From: Cellulomonas fimi
GTDB taxonomy: Bacteria > Actinomycetota > Actinomycetes > Actinomycetales > Cellulomonadaceae
Length of the DNA: 64,000 nucleotides
Direction of reading: 5' to 3'
NCBI RefSeq assembly: GCF_028527925.1
Contig: NZ_JAPESW010000013.1
Coordinates: 1-64,000 of the forward strand
Shown here: piece after piece, positions 45,129 through 54,088 of the stretch
Layout of the letters: each line of letters starts with the position of its first letter
How positions within the stretch are numbered: the first letter of the stretch is position 1
The notes under the pieces: model-generated
What the model saw: only the letters and a program-made list of their open reading frames with translations
What the model was told of the DNA's origin: nothing
Databases searched by the model: none
Translations under genes and position numbers: made by a program

Positions 45129-46160
45129 GTGGACTTCGGTGTCGTCCTGCAGACCAACCCGCCCGCCTGGCGGACCGTCGAGCTCGCCCGCCAGGCCGAG
45201 ACGCACGGCTTCGACTACGTGTGGACGTTCGACTCGCACCTGCTGTGGCAGGAGCCGTTCGTCGTGTACTCGGCGATCCTCGCCGCGACGCGCAAGGTGA
45301 TCGTCGGGCCGATGGTCACCAACCCCGCGACCCGGGACTGGACCGTCACGGCGTCGCTCTTCGCGACGCTCAACGAGATGTTCGGCAACCGGACGGTGTG
45401 CGGCATCGGCCGCGGCGACTCCGCGGTCCGCACGCTCAACGGCCGACCGTCGAACCTCGCGACGCTGCGCGAGTCGATCCACGTGATCCGCGAGCTCGCG
45501 AACGACCGGGCCGTCGAGGTCAACGGCCGGACCGTTCGATTCCCGTGGGCCAAGGGCTCCGCGCTCGACGTCTGGGTCGCCGCGTACGGGCCGCTCGCGC
45601 TCAAGCTCACGGGCGAGGTCGGCGACGGCTTCATCCTCCAGCTCGCCGACCCCGACATCGCCGCCTGGACGATCAAGGTCGTCCGCGACGCCGCCGAGGC
45701 CGCCGGGCGCGACCCCGACGCGATCCAGTTCTGCGTCGCCGCACCCGCGTACGTCGGCGACGGCGACTCGCCCGCCGCCCGCGCGCACATGCGCGAGCAG
45801 TGCCGCTGGTTCGGCGGCATGGTCGGCAACCACGTGGCCGACATCGTCGCGCGCTACGGCACCGACAGCACCGTGCCGAAGGCGCTCACCGACTACATCA
45901 AGGCGCGCGAGGGCTACGACTACAACGAGCACGGCCGCGCCGGGAACTCGCACACGTCCTTCGTGCCCGACGAGATCGTCGAGCGGTTCTGCCTGCTCGG
46001 CAGCCCGCGCGAGCACGTCGAGAAGCTCGAGGCGCTGCGCGACCTCGGCGTGACGCAGTTCGCCGCCTACCTCCAGCACGACAACAAGGAGGAGACGATG
46101 CGGCTCTACGGCGAGCGGGTCATCCCCGCGCTCGCGGACACCGTCGTGGCGACCGCATGA
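45129..46160 (+). CDS. F420-dependent LLM-class oxidoreductase of the pyrimidine cluster
   Basis: A 343-residue luciferase-like TIM-barrel protein (MDFGVVLQTNPPAWRTVELARQAE, FDSHLLWQEPFV, GIGRGDSAVRTLNGRP). It resembles a hydantoinase-associated family annotated as F420-dependent (TIGR03842-like). It lies between dihydropyrimidinase and the importer genes, starts 34 bases after the former with an AAGGAGG site and overlaps the permease start by four bases. A ring reduction or oxidation of the imported pyrimidine is the natural role; the related enzyme RutA instead oxidises uracil with FMN. Neither cofactor nor substrate is proven. Confidence 0.82.
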   Translation: MDFGVVLQTNPPAWRTVELARQAETHGFDYVWTFDSHLLWQEPFVVYSAILAATRKVIVGPMVTNPATRDWTVTASLFATLNEMFGNRTVCGIGRGDSAVRTLNGRPSNLATLRESIHVIRELANDRAVEVNGRTVRFPWAKGSALDVWVAAYGPLALKLTGEVGDGFILQLADPDIAAWTIKVVRDAAEAAGRDPDAIQFCVAAPAYVGDGDSPAARAHMREQCRWFGGMVGNHVADIVARYGTDSTVPKALTDYIKAREGYDYNEHGRAGNSHTSFVPDEIVERFCLLGSPREHVEKLEALRDLGVTQFAAYLQHDNKEETMRLYGERVIPALADTVVATA

Positions 46161-47035
46161 CGACGGGCCGGCGCGCCGCGCGGTCGGCGCTCTGGGGCGC
46201 CGCGGCGCTCGTGCTGCTCGTGGTGCTGTGGGAGGTCGTCAAGGTCGTCGTCCCCGACACCGGGTGGCACGTCGGCGAGGCGAGCGTCCTGCCGCGCACC
46301 GACGACGTCGCGATGCCGCACGTGTGGGAGATCGTCACCCGGATCGGTGAGCCCGAGACGTCCGCGACCGGTGCGCCGACCGTGCTCGTCGCGATGCTGC
46401 AGGCGTGCTGGTTCACGCTGCGCGTCGCGGCCGCGGGGTGGGTGCTGGGCGTCGTCGGCGGCGTGGCGGTCGCGGTCGTCATGCAGCGCTCGCGGATCGC
46501 GGAGTCGGCGCTGCTGCCGTGGGTCGTGCTGTCGCAGACCGTGCCGCTCGTCGCGCTGGCGCCGCTCGTCGTGGGGTGGGGCGGACGCATCCAACTCGGC
46601 GCGCTCGAGTGGCAGAAGTGGATGTCGGTCGCGCTCATCGCGTCCTACCTCGCGTTCTTCCCCGTCGCGGTCGGCATGCTGCGCGGCCTGCAGTCGCCCA
46701 CGACCGCGCAGGTCGAGCTGTTCCGGGCGCAGGCCGCGTCGTGGAGCCGGACGCTGGTCTCGCTGCGGCTGCCCGCGTCCGTCCCGTACCTGCTGCCCGC
46801 GCTGCGGCTCGCCGCGGCCACGGCCGTCGTCGGCGCGATCGTCGCCGAGGTGTCGACCGGCACCAAGGGCGGCATCGGCCGGCTCGTCATCGCCTACGCC
46901 CAGGCCGCGAGCGGGGACCCCGCCAAGCCGTGGGCGGCCATCCTCGCCGCCGCCGTGCTCGGCCTCGTCGCCGCCGGCCTCGTCACCCTGCTCGGGCTCG
47001 GCCTGGGCCGCTACCGCCACGCGGAGGTCTCATGA
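46157..47035 (+). CDS. ABC importer permease 1 (SsuC/ThiX type)
   Basis: A 292-residue inner-membrane permease with six predicted helices and the EAA-loop pattern ELFRAQAASWSRTLVSLRLPASVPYLLPALRLA (about residues 190-222, in parts). An unusually long periplasmic segment follows the first helix (TGWHVGEASVLPRTDDVAMPHVWE). It pairs with a second, different permease encoded two genes downstream, so the channel is heterodimeric. Four-base overlaps join it to genes on both sides. The importer probably brings in a pyrimidine or hydantoin for the cluster. Confidence 0.87.
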   Translation: MTTGRRAARSALWGAAALVLLVVLWEVVKVVVPDTGWHVGEASVLPRTDDVAMPHVWEIVTRIGEPETSATGAPTVLVAMLQACWFTLRVAAAGWVLGVVGGVAVAVVMQRSRIAESALLPWVVLSQTVPLVALAPLVVGWGGRIQLGALEWQKWMSVALIASYLAFFPVAVGMLRGLQSPTTAQVELFRAQAASWSRTLVSLRLPASVPYLLPALRLAAATAVVGAIVAEVSTGTKGGIGRLVIAYAQAASGDPAKPWAAILAAAVLGLVAAGLVTLLGLGLGRYRHAEVS

Positions 47036-47919
47036 GCGACGTCACCACCGCCCCGGACGCCACCGGCTCGTCGCCGTCCGCCGTGTCGGCCGGGCCCACG
47101 CCTGCCGGACCCGCGACCGCCGTCGACGTGCGCGGCGTGTCCAAGGTGTTCACCACGAAGGCCGGCACGGTCACCGCGCTCGACGACATCCACCTGACCG
47201 TCGCCGCGGGCGAGTTCGTCTCGCTCATCGGCCCGTCAGGCTGCGGCAAGTCGACGCTGCTGCGGCTGATCGCGGACCTCGACCAGCCCACGTCGGGCGA
47301 GCTCGAGGTGTTCGGGCGCTCGCCGCGCGTCGCCCGCGAGGCGCAGTACTACGGCATCGCGTTCCAGCAGGCGGGCCTCCTGCCGTGGCGCACGGTGACG
47401 GCCAACGTCGAGCTGCCGCTCGAGCTGCACGGCGTCGGCCGGCGCGAGCGGGCCGCGCGCGCCGCCGAGCTGCTGGCGCTCGTCGGGCTCACCGAGTTCG
47501 CCGGGCACTTCCCGCACCAGCTCTCGGGCGGCATGCAGCAGCGCGTCGCGATCGCCCGGTCGCTCGCCGAGAGCCCGAGCCTGCTCCTCATGGACGAGCC
47601 GTTCGGCGCGCTCGACGAGATGACGCGCGAACGCATGCAGACCGAGCTCGTGCGGCTGTGCGCCGAGTCCGGGGCGGCCGTCGTGTTCGTCACGCACTCG
47701 ATCCCCGAGGCGGTGTTCCTGTCCCAGCGGGTCGTCGTCATGTCGCCGCGCCCCGGCCGGATCGCGCAGATCGTGCCCGTGGACCTCGCCCGGGCCGACG
47801 AGCGCACCGACGACCTGCGGGAGGACACGGCGTTCTTCGCGGCGGTCACCGCGGTGCGGGAGGCGCTGCACGGCGGTCACGGCGCGGACGTCCCGACGCG
47901 CGGCGTGGACGTCCGATGA
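47032..47919 (+). CDS. ABC importer ATPase (SsuB/TauB type)
   Basis: A 295-residue ATPase: a 30-residue Ala/Pro/Thr-rich N-terminal tail, Walker A GPSGCGKSTLLRLIADL (about residues 67-83), Q-loop AFQQAGLLPWRTV, signature QLSGGMQQRVAIARSL, Walker B LLLMDEPFGALD and H-loop FVTHSIPEAVFL. This is the nitrate/sulfonate/pyrimidine importer subfamily. It energises the two flanking permeases. ATGA overlaps on both sides give strict co-translation. Confidence 0.92.
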   Translation: MSDVTTAPDATGSSPSAVSAGPTPAGPATAVDVRGVSKVFTTKAGTVTALDDIHLTVAAGEFVSLIGPSGCGKSTLLRLIADLDQPTSGELEVFGRSPRVAREAQYYGIAFQQAGLLPWRTVTANVELPLELHGVGRRERAARAAELLALVGLTEFAGHFPHQLSGGMQQRVAIARSLAESPSLLLMDEPFGALDEMTRERMQTELVRLCAESGAAVVFVTHSIPEAVFLSQRVVVMSPRPGRIAQIVPVDLARADERTDDLREDTAFFAAVTAVREALHGGHGADVPTRGVDVR

Positions 47920-48692
47920 GCGCCACCCGGGTGACCCGGTGGGTCGCACCCGTGCTCGTCGGCGTCCTCGCGCTCGTCGTGTGGCAGGTCGTCGTCGTGA
48001 CGGCGGACCTGCCGCCGTACCTGCTGCCGAGCCCGACGGCGATCGTCGAGCAGCTCCGCCAGGTGGTGCCGCTCGTGTGGTCGGCGGCGCTCGCGACCGG
48101 CGCGAACGTGCTGGTGGGGCTCCTGGTCGGTGCGGTGACGGCGGTGCTCGCGGCGGTCGTCGCGGCGCGCAGCCGGATCGTCGACGGGCTCATGTCACCC
48201 ACGGCCGCCGCGCTGTCGGTGATGCCGATCGTCGCGCTCGCGCCCGCGCTCAACACGCTGTTCGGCACGACGTCCACGACCCCGCGCCGGCTCGTCGTCG
48301 CGGTGGTCGTCTTCGCGCCGGTCTTCGTCAACACGCTGCGCGGTCTGCGGCAGGTGCAGCCCGTGCACCGCGACCTGATGCGCGCGTACGCGGCGTCGTC
48401 GTGGCAGGTCACGCGCACGGTCACGGTGCCGGGTGCGCTGCCGTACCTGTTCACCGGGCTGCGGATCGCGTCGTCGACGGGCGTCATCGCGGCCGTCGTC
48501 GCGGAGTACTTCGGCGGGCTGCAGAACGGCCTCGGGTCGCGCATCACGGCCGCAGCCGCGAACAGCGCGTACGCCCGAGCGTGGGCGTTCGTGCTCGGCG
48601 CGATCCTGCTCGGTCTCGTCCTGTACCTCGCGACGGCCGCGCTCGAACGTGCCGTCGCCCACCGCAACGGCACGGTCCCCGACGGGACCTGA
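47916..48692 (+). CDS. ABC importer permease 2 (SsuC/ThiX type)
   Basis: A 258-residue permease, shorter than its partner, with the EAA-like loop LMRAYAASSWQVTRTVTVPGALPYLFTGLRIASS (about residues 150-183, in parts) and a first segment VLVGVLALVVWQVVVVTADLPPYLLPSPTAI typical of the family. It forms the other half of the channel. The binding-protein gene follows after 107 bases with its own ribosome site. Confidence 0.87.
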   Translation: MSATRVTRWVAPVLVGVLALVVWQVVVVTADLPPYLLPSPTAIVEQLRQVVPLVWSAALATGANVLVGLLVGAVTAVLAAVVAARSRIVDGLMSPTAAALSVMPIVALAPALNTLFGTTSTTPRRLVVAVVVFAPVFVNTLRGLRQVQPVHRDLMRAYAASSWQVTRTVTVPGALPYLFTGLRIASSTGVIAAVVAEYFGGLQNGLGSRITAAAANSAYARAWAFVLGAILLGLVLYLATAALERAVAHRNGTVPDGT

Positions 48693-48799
48693 CGCCGCCC
48701 ACCCGTCCCGCCTGCCGACGACGCCAGGTGCGGTCGACCGCGACTCGCCCCCTCCGGCGAGCGCGCCCCGCCAGTGCCGCCCCCCAGGAAGGACCCGAG

Positions 48800-49957
48800 A
48801 TGACCCCCACCAGGCGTTCCGCGTGGACCGCGACGGCTGTCGGCGTCGCCACCGCGCTCGTGCTGTCGGCGTGCAGCAGCGGCAGCGGCGACCCCGAGCC
48901 CGAGGCGTCGGGCGACTCGGACGGGCTGACCCCCGTCACGCTCCAGCTGCAGTGGTTCACCCAGGCCCAGTTCGCCGGCTACATCGCGGCCGTCGAGCAG
49001 GGCTTCTACGAGGACGAGGGCCTCGACGTCGAGATCATCGAGGGCGGCGTCGACATCGTCCCGCAGTCCGTGCTGGCGGACGGCTCCGTCGACTACGCGA
49101 TCGCGTGGGTGCCCAAGGCGCTCGCGTCGCGCGAGCAGGGCGCGGGCATCACCGACGTCGCGCAGATCTTCCAGCGGTCGGGCACGCTCCAGGTCGCGTT
49201 CGCGGACTCGGGCATCTCGTCCGCGGCCGACCTGCGCGGCAAGAAGGTCGGCAACTGGGGCTTCGGCAACGAGTTCGAGCTCTTCGCGGGCATGACGGAG
49301 GCGGGCCTCGACCCCGCGACGGACGTCACGCTCGTGCAGCAGCAGTTCGACATGAACGCGCTGCTGTCGGGTGAGATCGACGCCGCCCAGGCCATGACGT
49401 ACAACGAGTACGCGCAGGTGCTCGAGGCCGTGAACCCCGAGACCGGCGAGCTCTACCAGCCCGAGGACTTCACGGTCGTCGACTGGAACGACGAGGGCAC
49501 GGCGATGCTCCAGGACGCGATCTGGGCGAACTCCGAGCGGCTCGCGTCCGACGAGGAGTACCAGGAGACGACGGTCAAGTTCCTCAAGGCGAGCCTCGAG
49601 GGCTGGATCTGGGTCCGCGACAACCCGGAGGAGGCGCGCGACCTCGTCGTGGCCGCGGGCTCGCAGCTCGGCGCGAGCCACCAGCTCTGGCAGGTCAACG
49701 AGGTCAACAAGCTCGTCTGGCCGTCGCCGGGCGGCATCGGGATCATCGACGAGTCGGCCTGGGAGCGGACCGTCGACATCGCCCTCAACACCAAGAACGA
49801 CCAGGGCGCGACGGTCATCACGGCCGAGCCGAGCGCCGACGCGTACACCAACGAGTACGTCGACAAGGCGCTCGAGGAGCTGCGTGCCGAGGGCGTCGAC
49901 GTCGACGGCGCCGACTTCCAGGCGGCCGAGGTCACGCTCGAGCCGGGCGGCAACTGA
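48800..49957 (+). CDS. ABC importer substrate-binding lipoprotein, NMT1/THI5-like
   Basis: A 385-residue exported lipoprotein with lipobox VLSACSS (about residues 21-27) and an acidic linker. The mature part begins VTLQLQWFTQAQFAGYIAAVEQGFYEDEGLDVEI (in parts), the classic NMT1/THI5-like opening shared with pyrimidine-precursor binders such as ThiY and RibY, and contains QFDMNALLSGEIDAAQAMTYNEY. A pyrimidine-type ligand fits both the fold and the catabolic genes around it. The ATG follows AGGAAGGA. Confidence 0.9.
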   Translation: MTPTRRSAWTATAVGVATALVLSACSSGSGDPEPEASGDSDGLTPVTLQLQWFTQAQFAGYIAAVEQGFYEDEGLDVEIIEGGVDIVPQSVLADGSVDYAIAWVPKALASREQGAGITDVAQIFQRSGTLQVAFADSGISSAADLRGKKVGNWGFGNEFELFAGMTEAGLDPATDVTLVQQQFDMNALLSGEIDAAQAMTYNEYAQVLEAVNPETGELYQPEDFTVVDWNDEGTAMLQDAIWANSERLASDEEYQETTVKFLKASLEGWIWVRDNPEEARDLVVAAGSQLGASHQLWQVNEVNKLVWPSPGGIGIIDESAWERTVDIALNTKNDQGATVITAEPSADAYTNEYVDKALEELRAEGVDVDGADFQAAEVTLEPGGN

Positions 49958-50026
49958 CGTCCACCGTGCGGCGCGAGCGCACCCTGCCCGCGCCGCACGG
50001 CCCGCACGACCGAACGAGGGGGAGAC

Positions 50027-51364
50027 GTGAGCGTCCCGACCAGCACGACCATCCATCCCGACGACGCCGCCGCGGTGCGGCTCGACCGTGAGCACGTCTT
50101 CCACTCCTGGTCCGCGCAGGCGGCCCTCGACCCGCTCGTCCTGTCCGGCGGCTCCGGCTCGCACGTGTGGGACGCGTCGGGCCGCCGCTACCTCGACTTC
50201 TCGAGCCAGCTCGTCAACACAAACATCGGGCACCAGCACCCGCGCGTGGTCGAGGCGATCCGCGCGCAGGCGTCCACGCTGACGACGATCGCGCCGTCCA
50301 CCGCCGCGCTCGTCCGTGGCGAGGCGGCCGAGCGGGTCCTGGCGCACGCGCCCGCGGGCTTCTCCAAGGTCTTCTTCACCAACGGCGGCGCCGACGCGAA
50401 CGAGAACGCGATCCGCATGGCACGCCTGCACACCGGCCGGGACAAGGTCGTGTCGCACTACCGCTCGTACCACGGCAACACCGGCGCGGCCGTCGTCGCG
50501 ACGGGCGACTGGCGGCGCGTGCCGAACGAGTACGCGCGCGGTCACGTGCACGTCTTCGGGCCCTACCCGTACCGGTCGGAGTTCTGGTCGACGACCCCCG
50601 AGCAGGAGGCCGAGCGCGCGCTGCACCACCTCGAGCGCGTGATCCAGGCGGAGGGGCCGACGTCCGTCGCCGCGATCCTGCTCGAGACGATCCCCGGCAC
50701 CGCGGGCGTCCTCGTGCCGCCGCCCGGCTACCTGCGGGGTGTCCGCGAGGTCGCCGACCGGTACGGGATCGTGCTGATCCTCGACGAGGTCATGGCCGGC
50801 TTCGGCCGGACGGGGCGGTGGCTCGCGCTCGACGGCTTCGACGTCGTGCCCGACCTCGTCACCTTCGCGAAGGGCGTGAACTCCGGGTACGTGCCGGCGG
50901 GCGGCGTCATGATCTCCGACCCGATCGCGCGGACCTTCGACGTGCGCGTCTTCCCGGGCGGCCTCACGTACTCGGGCCACCCGCTCGCGATGGCGGCGAT
51001 CGTCGCGACGCTCGACGCGATGGCCGACGAGGGCGTCGTCGACAACGCGGCCGCCGTCGGGCGCGACCTGATCGGCCCCGGCCTGGCCGCGCTCGCCGCC
51101 CGCAACCCGCTCGTCGGCGAGGTCCGGGGGCTCGGCGTCTTCTGGGCGGTCGAGCTCGTCCGTGACCGTGCGACCCGCGAACCCGTCGACACGTCCGTGA
51201 TGGGCCGGGTCCGGGCGGGCGCGCTGGAGCGCGGCCTGCTGCCGTTCACCGCCGACAACCGCGTGCACGTCGTGCCCCCGTGCATCGTGACGCCCGACGA
51301 GGCCGCGCACGGTCTCGAGATCCTCGGCGACGTGCTCGACGCCGTCGCCGCCGACGTGCTGTGA
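50027..51364 (+). CDS. Class III aminotransferase, probable beta-alanine transaminase
   Basis: A 445-residue PLP enzyme. The family core is intact: FFTNGGADANENAIRMARLHTGR (about residues 118-140), HYRSYHGNTG, ILDEVMAGFGRTG and the PLP lysine Lys282 in TFAKGVNSGYVPAGG. Downstream of beta-ureidopropionase the expected substrate is beta-alanine (or beta-aminoisobutyrate), giving malonate semialdehyde; class III enzymes with this substrate are well known. The GTG follows GAGGGGGAG. Context, not a diagnostic residue, supports the substrate. Confidence 0.87.
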   Translation: MSVPTSTTIHPDDAAAVRLDREHVFHSWSAQAALDPLVLSGGSGSHVWDASGRRYLDFSSQLVNTNIGHQHPRVVEAIRAQASTLTTIAPSTAALVRGEAAERVLAHAPAGFSKVFFTNGGADANENAIRMARLHTGRDKVVSHYRSYHGNTGAAVVATGDWRRVPNEYARGHVHVFGPYPYRSEFWSTTPEQEAERALHHLERVIQAEGPTSVAAILLETIPGTAGVLVPPPGYLRGVREVADRYGIVLILDEVMAGFGRTGRWLALDGFDVVPDLVTFAKGVNSGYVPAGGVMISDPIARTFDVRVFPGGLTYSGHPLAMAAIVATLDAMADEGVVDNAAAVGRDLIGPGLAALAARNPLVGEVRGLGVFWAVELVRDRATREPVDTSVMGRVRAGALERGLLPFTADNRVHVVPPCIVTPDEAAHGLEILGDVLDAVAADVL

Positions 51365-51422
51365 TGCGCGACGGCAGCCCCACCGCCACCCGCACCACCG
51401 CGAACCATCCCAGGGAGACCCC

Positions 51423-52187
51423 ATGAGCACCGCCCCCGCCCGTCCGCGCCGCGCCGTCGTCACGGGGGCCTCGTCCGGGATCGGCGCCGCGACCGTGCGC
51501 CGCCTGCGCGCCGAGGGCTGGGACGTCGTCGCGACGGCACGTCGGGCCGACCGCCTGGAGGCGCTTGCCGCCGAGACGGGCGCCGACGCGTTCGTCGCCG
51601 ACGTCACGTCCGAGGACGACGTCGCCCGCCTCGCCGCGCACGTCGCCGCGACCGGCGGCGTCGACGCGCTGGTCAACAACGCCGGCGGTGCGCTCGGCCT
51701 CGACCCCGTCGAGACCGCCGACCTGGAGCAGTGGCGCACGATGTACGACCTCAACGTCCTCGGCACGCTCCGCGTCACCCAGGCGTTCCTGCCGCTGCTG
51801 CGCGAGCGCGAGTCGGGTGACGTCGTCGTGGTCACGTCGACCGCCGCGCACGGCGCCTACGAGGGCGGCGCCGGGTACACGGGTGCCAAGCACGCCGAGC
51901 GCATGCTCGCGACGACGCTGCGCTGGGAGATCGTCGGCGAGCCGATCCGCGTGATCGAGATCGCGCCCGGCGCCGTGGCGACTGAGGAGTTCTCGCTCGT
52001 GCGGTTCGACGGCGACGAGGCCCGCGCCGCCGCCGTCTACGAGGGGTACCAGCCGCTCGTCGCCGACGACATCGCCGACACGATCACGTGGGCGCTGACC
52101 CGCCCGCCGCACGTCAACGTCGACCTCCTCGTCGTCCGCCCCCGCGCGCAGGCGCACAACACCAAGACCGCCCGCACGGGCGTCTGA
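51423..52187 (+). CDS. SDR-family oxidoreductase, YdfG-like
   Basis: A 254-residue short-chain dehydrogenase: cofactor loop TGASSGIG (residues 14-21), NNAGG, Ser in [10 protein letters not shown], and the catalytic Tyr152/Lys156 pair (GYTGAKHAE). The [12 protein letters not shown] stretch after strand 2 suggests NADP(H). It resembles E. coli YdfG, which reduces malonic semialdehyde to 3-hydroxypropionate and supports pyrimidine degradation by the Rut route. As the last gene of the cluster it would remove the toxic aldehyde made by the transaminase. Inference from context and family. Confidence 0.87.
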   Translation: MSTAPARPRRAVVTGASSGIGAATVRRLRAEGWDVVATARRADRLEALAAETGADAFVADVTSEDDVARLAAHVAATGGVDALVNNAGGALGLDPVETADLEQWRTMYDLNVLGTLRVTQAFLPLLRERESGDVVVVTSTAAHGAYEGGAGYTGAKHAERMLATTLRWEIVGEPIRVIEIAPGAVATEEFSLVRFDGDEARAAAVYEGYQPLVADDIADTITWALTRPPHVNVDLLVVRPRAQAHNTKTARTGV

Positions 52188-52261
52188 CGACGGTCGCCGC
52201 CCTGCCCGTCTCGGGATGCAGGACGGGTGTGGCGCCCCGGGCGGAGGTGGGAGCCGGTTCG

Positions 52262-52267
52262 TAGGGT
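52262..52267 (+). promoter_or_regulatory. -10 element TAGGGT, leaderless start of the ABC exporter pair
   Basis: TAGGGT ends six bases before the GTG at 52274; no ribosome site lies between. Confidence 0.6.
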
Positions 52268-52273
52268 GGACGA

Positions 52274-54088
52274 GTGCCACCGTCCCCGCCGACCACCGCT
52301 GGTCGGGCCACCCCCCGCGCGTTGCTCCGACTGCTCACCTGGGCGCGCCCGGCGGTCCCGCGGGTGCTGCTCGGCGGCTGCACCGCCCTCGGGGCGAGCA
52401 TGCTCGCGCTGGCTGTCCCGCAGGTGCTGCGCGCGATCGTCAACGGGCCGCTGCTGACGGACTCGTCGCGCCGGGGCGTCGTGCTCGGCGCGCTGCTCGT
52501 GCTGGGGCTCGGCGTGCTCGAGGCCGTGCTCGTGTGGAGCCGACGCGCGCTGATCCTCACGCCCGGCACGACCGTCGAGCGCGAGATGCGCACGTCGCTG
52601 TTCCGCCACCTGCTCGACCTGCCGGTCGCGTTCCACGACCGGTGGTCCGGTGGGCAGCTGCTGTCCCGGGCGATGTCGGACCTCGGCACGATCCGCCGCT
52701 GGATGGTCTTCGGGCTGGTCATGCTGATCGTCAGCGCGACGACGCTCGTCGTCGGCGTGGTGCTCATGGTGGCGACGAGCTGGCAGCTCGGGCTCGTCTA
52801 CCTCGCGGGCGCGATCCCGATGGTGTGGCTGAGCTTCCGGTTCCGCACCGGGTACCGCGACGTCGCGCGGCGCGCCCGCGACCAGGCGGGCGACCTCGCG
52901 ACGACCGTCGAGGAGTCGGTGCACGGCATCCGCGTGCTCAAGGCGTTCGGCCGGGGCGACGACGCGCTCGACGACTTCGTCCGGCAGGCCGACGAGCTGC
53001 GCGAGACCGAGATCCACAAGGCGCGCACGCTGTCGCGCGTGTCCTTCGCGCTCGGGGCGATCCCGGAGGCGGTGCTCGCGGTGTCGCTCGCGGTCGGCGT
53101 CACGCTCACGGCCCGAGGGGACATCACCGTCGGCGCGCTCGTCGCGTTCTTCGCCACCGCGGCCGTCGTCAACCAGCCCGTCGAGCGCCTGGGCGCGCTG
53201 CTCGCGATGACGCTCGACGCCCGCGCCGCGACCGACCGCTACCTTCAGGTCATCGACACCCCCTCGACGGTCACCGACCCGGCACGGCCGTCCCACCTGC
53301 CGCCGCCCAGCCCGCACGGCGCTCGCCTCGTGCTGGACGGCGTGCGGTTCGGGCACGGCGACGGTCCCGACGTCCTCGCAGGTGTCGACCTGGTCGTCGA
53401 GCCGGGGGAGACGGTCGCGCTCGTCGGCCTCACCGGAAGCGGCAAGACGACGCTGCTGCAGCTCGTGCCGCGCCTGTTCGACGTGACGGCCGGGCGGGTC
53501 ACGGTCGACGGCGTCGACGTCCGCGACCTCACGCGCGCCGAGCTGCGTGCGGCCGTCGCGGTCGCGTTCGAGGACCCGATCCTCTTCTCGACGACGGTCC
53601 GGGAGAACGTCCTGCTCGGCGTCGGCCCGGCCGACGCGACCGACGAGCGGCTGGCGCGCGCGCTCGACGTCGCCCGCGCGGGCTTCGTGCACGACCTGCC
53701 CGACGGCGTCGACACGGTGATCGGCGAGGAGGGCCTGAGCCTGTCCGGCGGCCAGCGGCAGCGGATCTCGCTCGCCCGCGCGATCGCCGTCCGCCCGCGC
53801 GTCCTGCTGCTCGACGACCCGCTGTCGGCGCTCGACGTCACCACCGAGGGCGAGGTGACGCGGCGGCTGCGCGCGGAGCTCACGGGGACGACGACGCTCG
53901 TCGTCGCGCACCGCTCGTCGACGGTCGCGCTCGCCGACCGCGTCGCGGTGCTCGAGGACGGCCGGATCACGGGCGTCGGCACGCACCGCGACCTGCTGGC
54001 GCACCACCCGCACTACCGGTTCGTGCTGACCGCGCTCGCGGCGACCGAGCACGCGGCGGTCGACGACGAGGTGGAGGCGGCCCGATGA
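52274..54088 (+). CDS. ABC exporter half-transporter 1, with degenerate catalytic site
   Basis: A 604-residue fusion of six transmembrane helices (about residues 25-300) and an ATPase domain (about 345-575). Walker A is GLTGSGKTT and the signature is canonical LSGGQRQ, but Walker B reads [11 protein letters not shown]: the catalytic Glu is replaced by Asp. This is the mark of one half of heterodimeric type IV exporters such as TM287/288 or BmrCD. The partner gene overlaps by four bases. The GTG is set by TAGGGT six bases upstream. Probable multidrug or lipid exporter. Confidence 0.92.
   Translation: MPPSPPTTAGRATPRALLRLLTWARPAVPRVLLGGCTALGASMLALAVPQVLRAIVNGPLLTDSSRRGVVLGALLVLGLGVLEAVLVWSRRALILTPGTTVEREMRTSLFRHLLDLPVAFHDRWSGGQLLSRAMSDLGTIRRWMVFGLVMLIVSATTLVVGVVLMVATSWQLGLVYLAGAIPMVWLSFRFRTGYRDVARRARDQAGDLATTVEESVHGIRVLKAFGRGDDALDDFVRQADELRETEIHKARTLSRVSFALGAIPEAVLAVSLAVGVTLTARGDITVGALVAFFATAAVVNQPVERLGALLAMTLDARAATDRYLQVIDTPSTVTDPARPSHLPPPSPHGARLVLDGVRFGHGDGPDVLAGVDLVVEPGETVALVGLTGSGKTTLLQLVPRLFDVTAGRVTVDGVDVRDLTRAELRAAVAVAFEDPILFSTTVRENVLLGVGPADATDERLARALDVARAGFVHDLPDGVDTVIGEEGLSLSGGQRQRISLARAIAVRPRVLLLDDPLSALDVTTEGEVTRRLRAELTGTTTLVVAHRSSTVALADRVAVLEDGRITGVGTHRDLLAHHPHYRFVLTALAATEHAAVDDEVEAAR

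Noticed and set aside
47846..51835. A 1329-codon minus-strand open frame opposite the importer, binding-protein and transaminase genes
   Set aside because: Its protein is Arg/Asp/Gly-rich with no recognisable domain and lies antisense to well-supported genes; high GC makes such long frames common.
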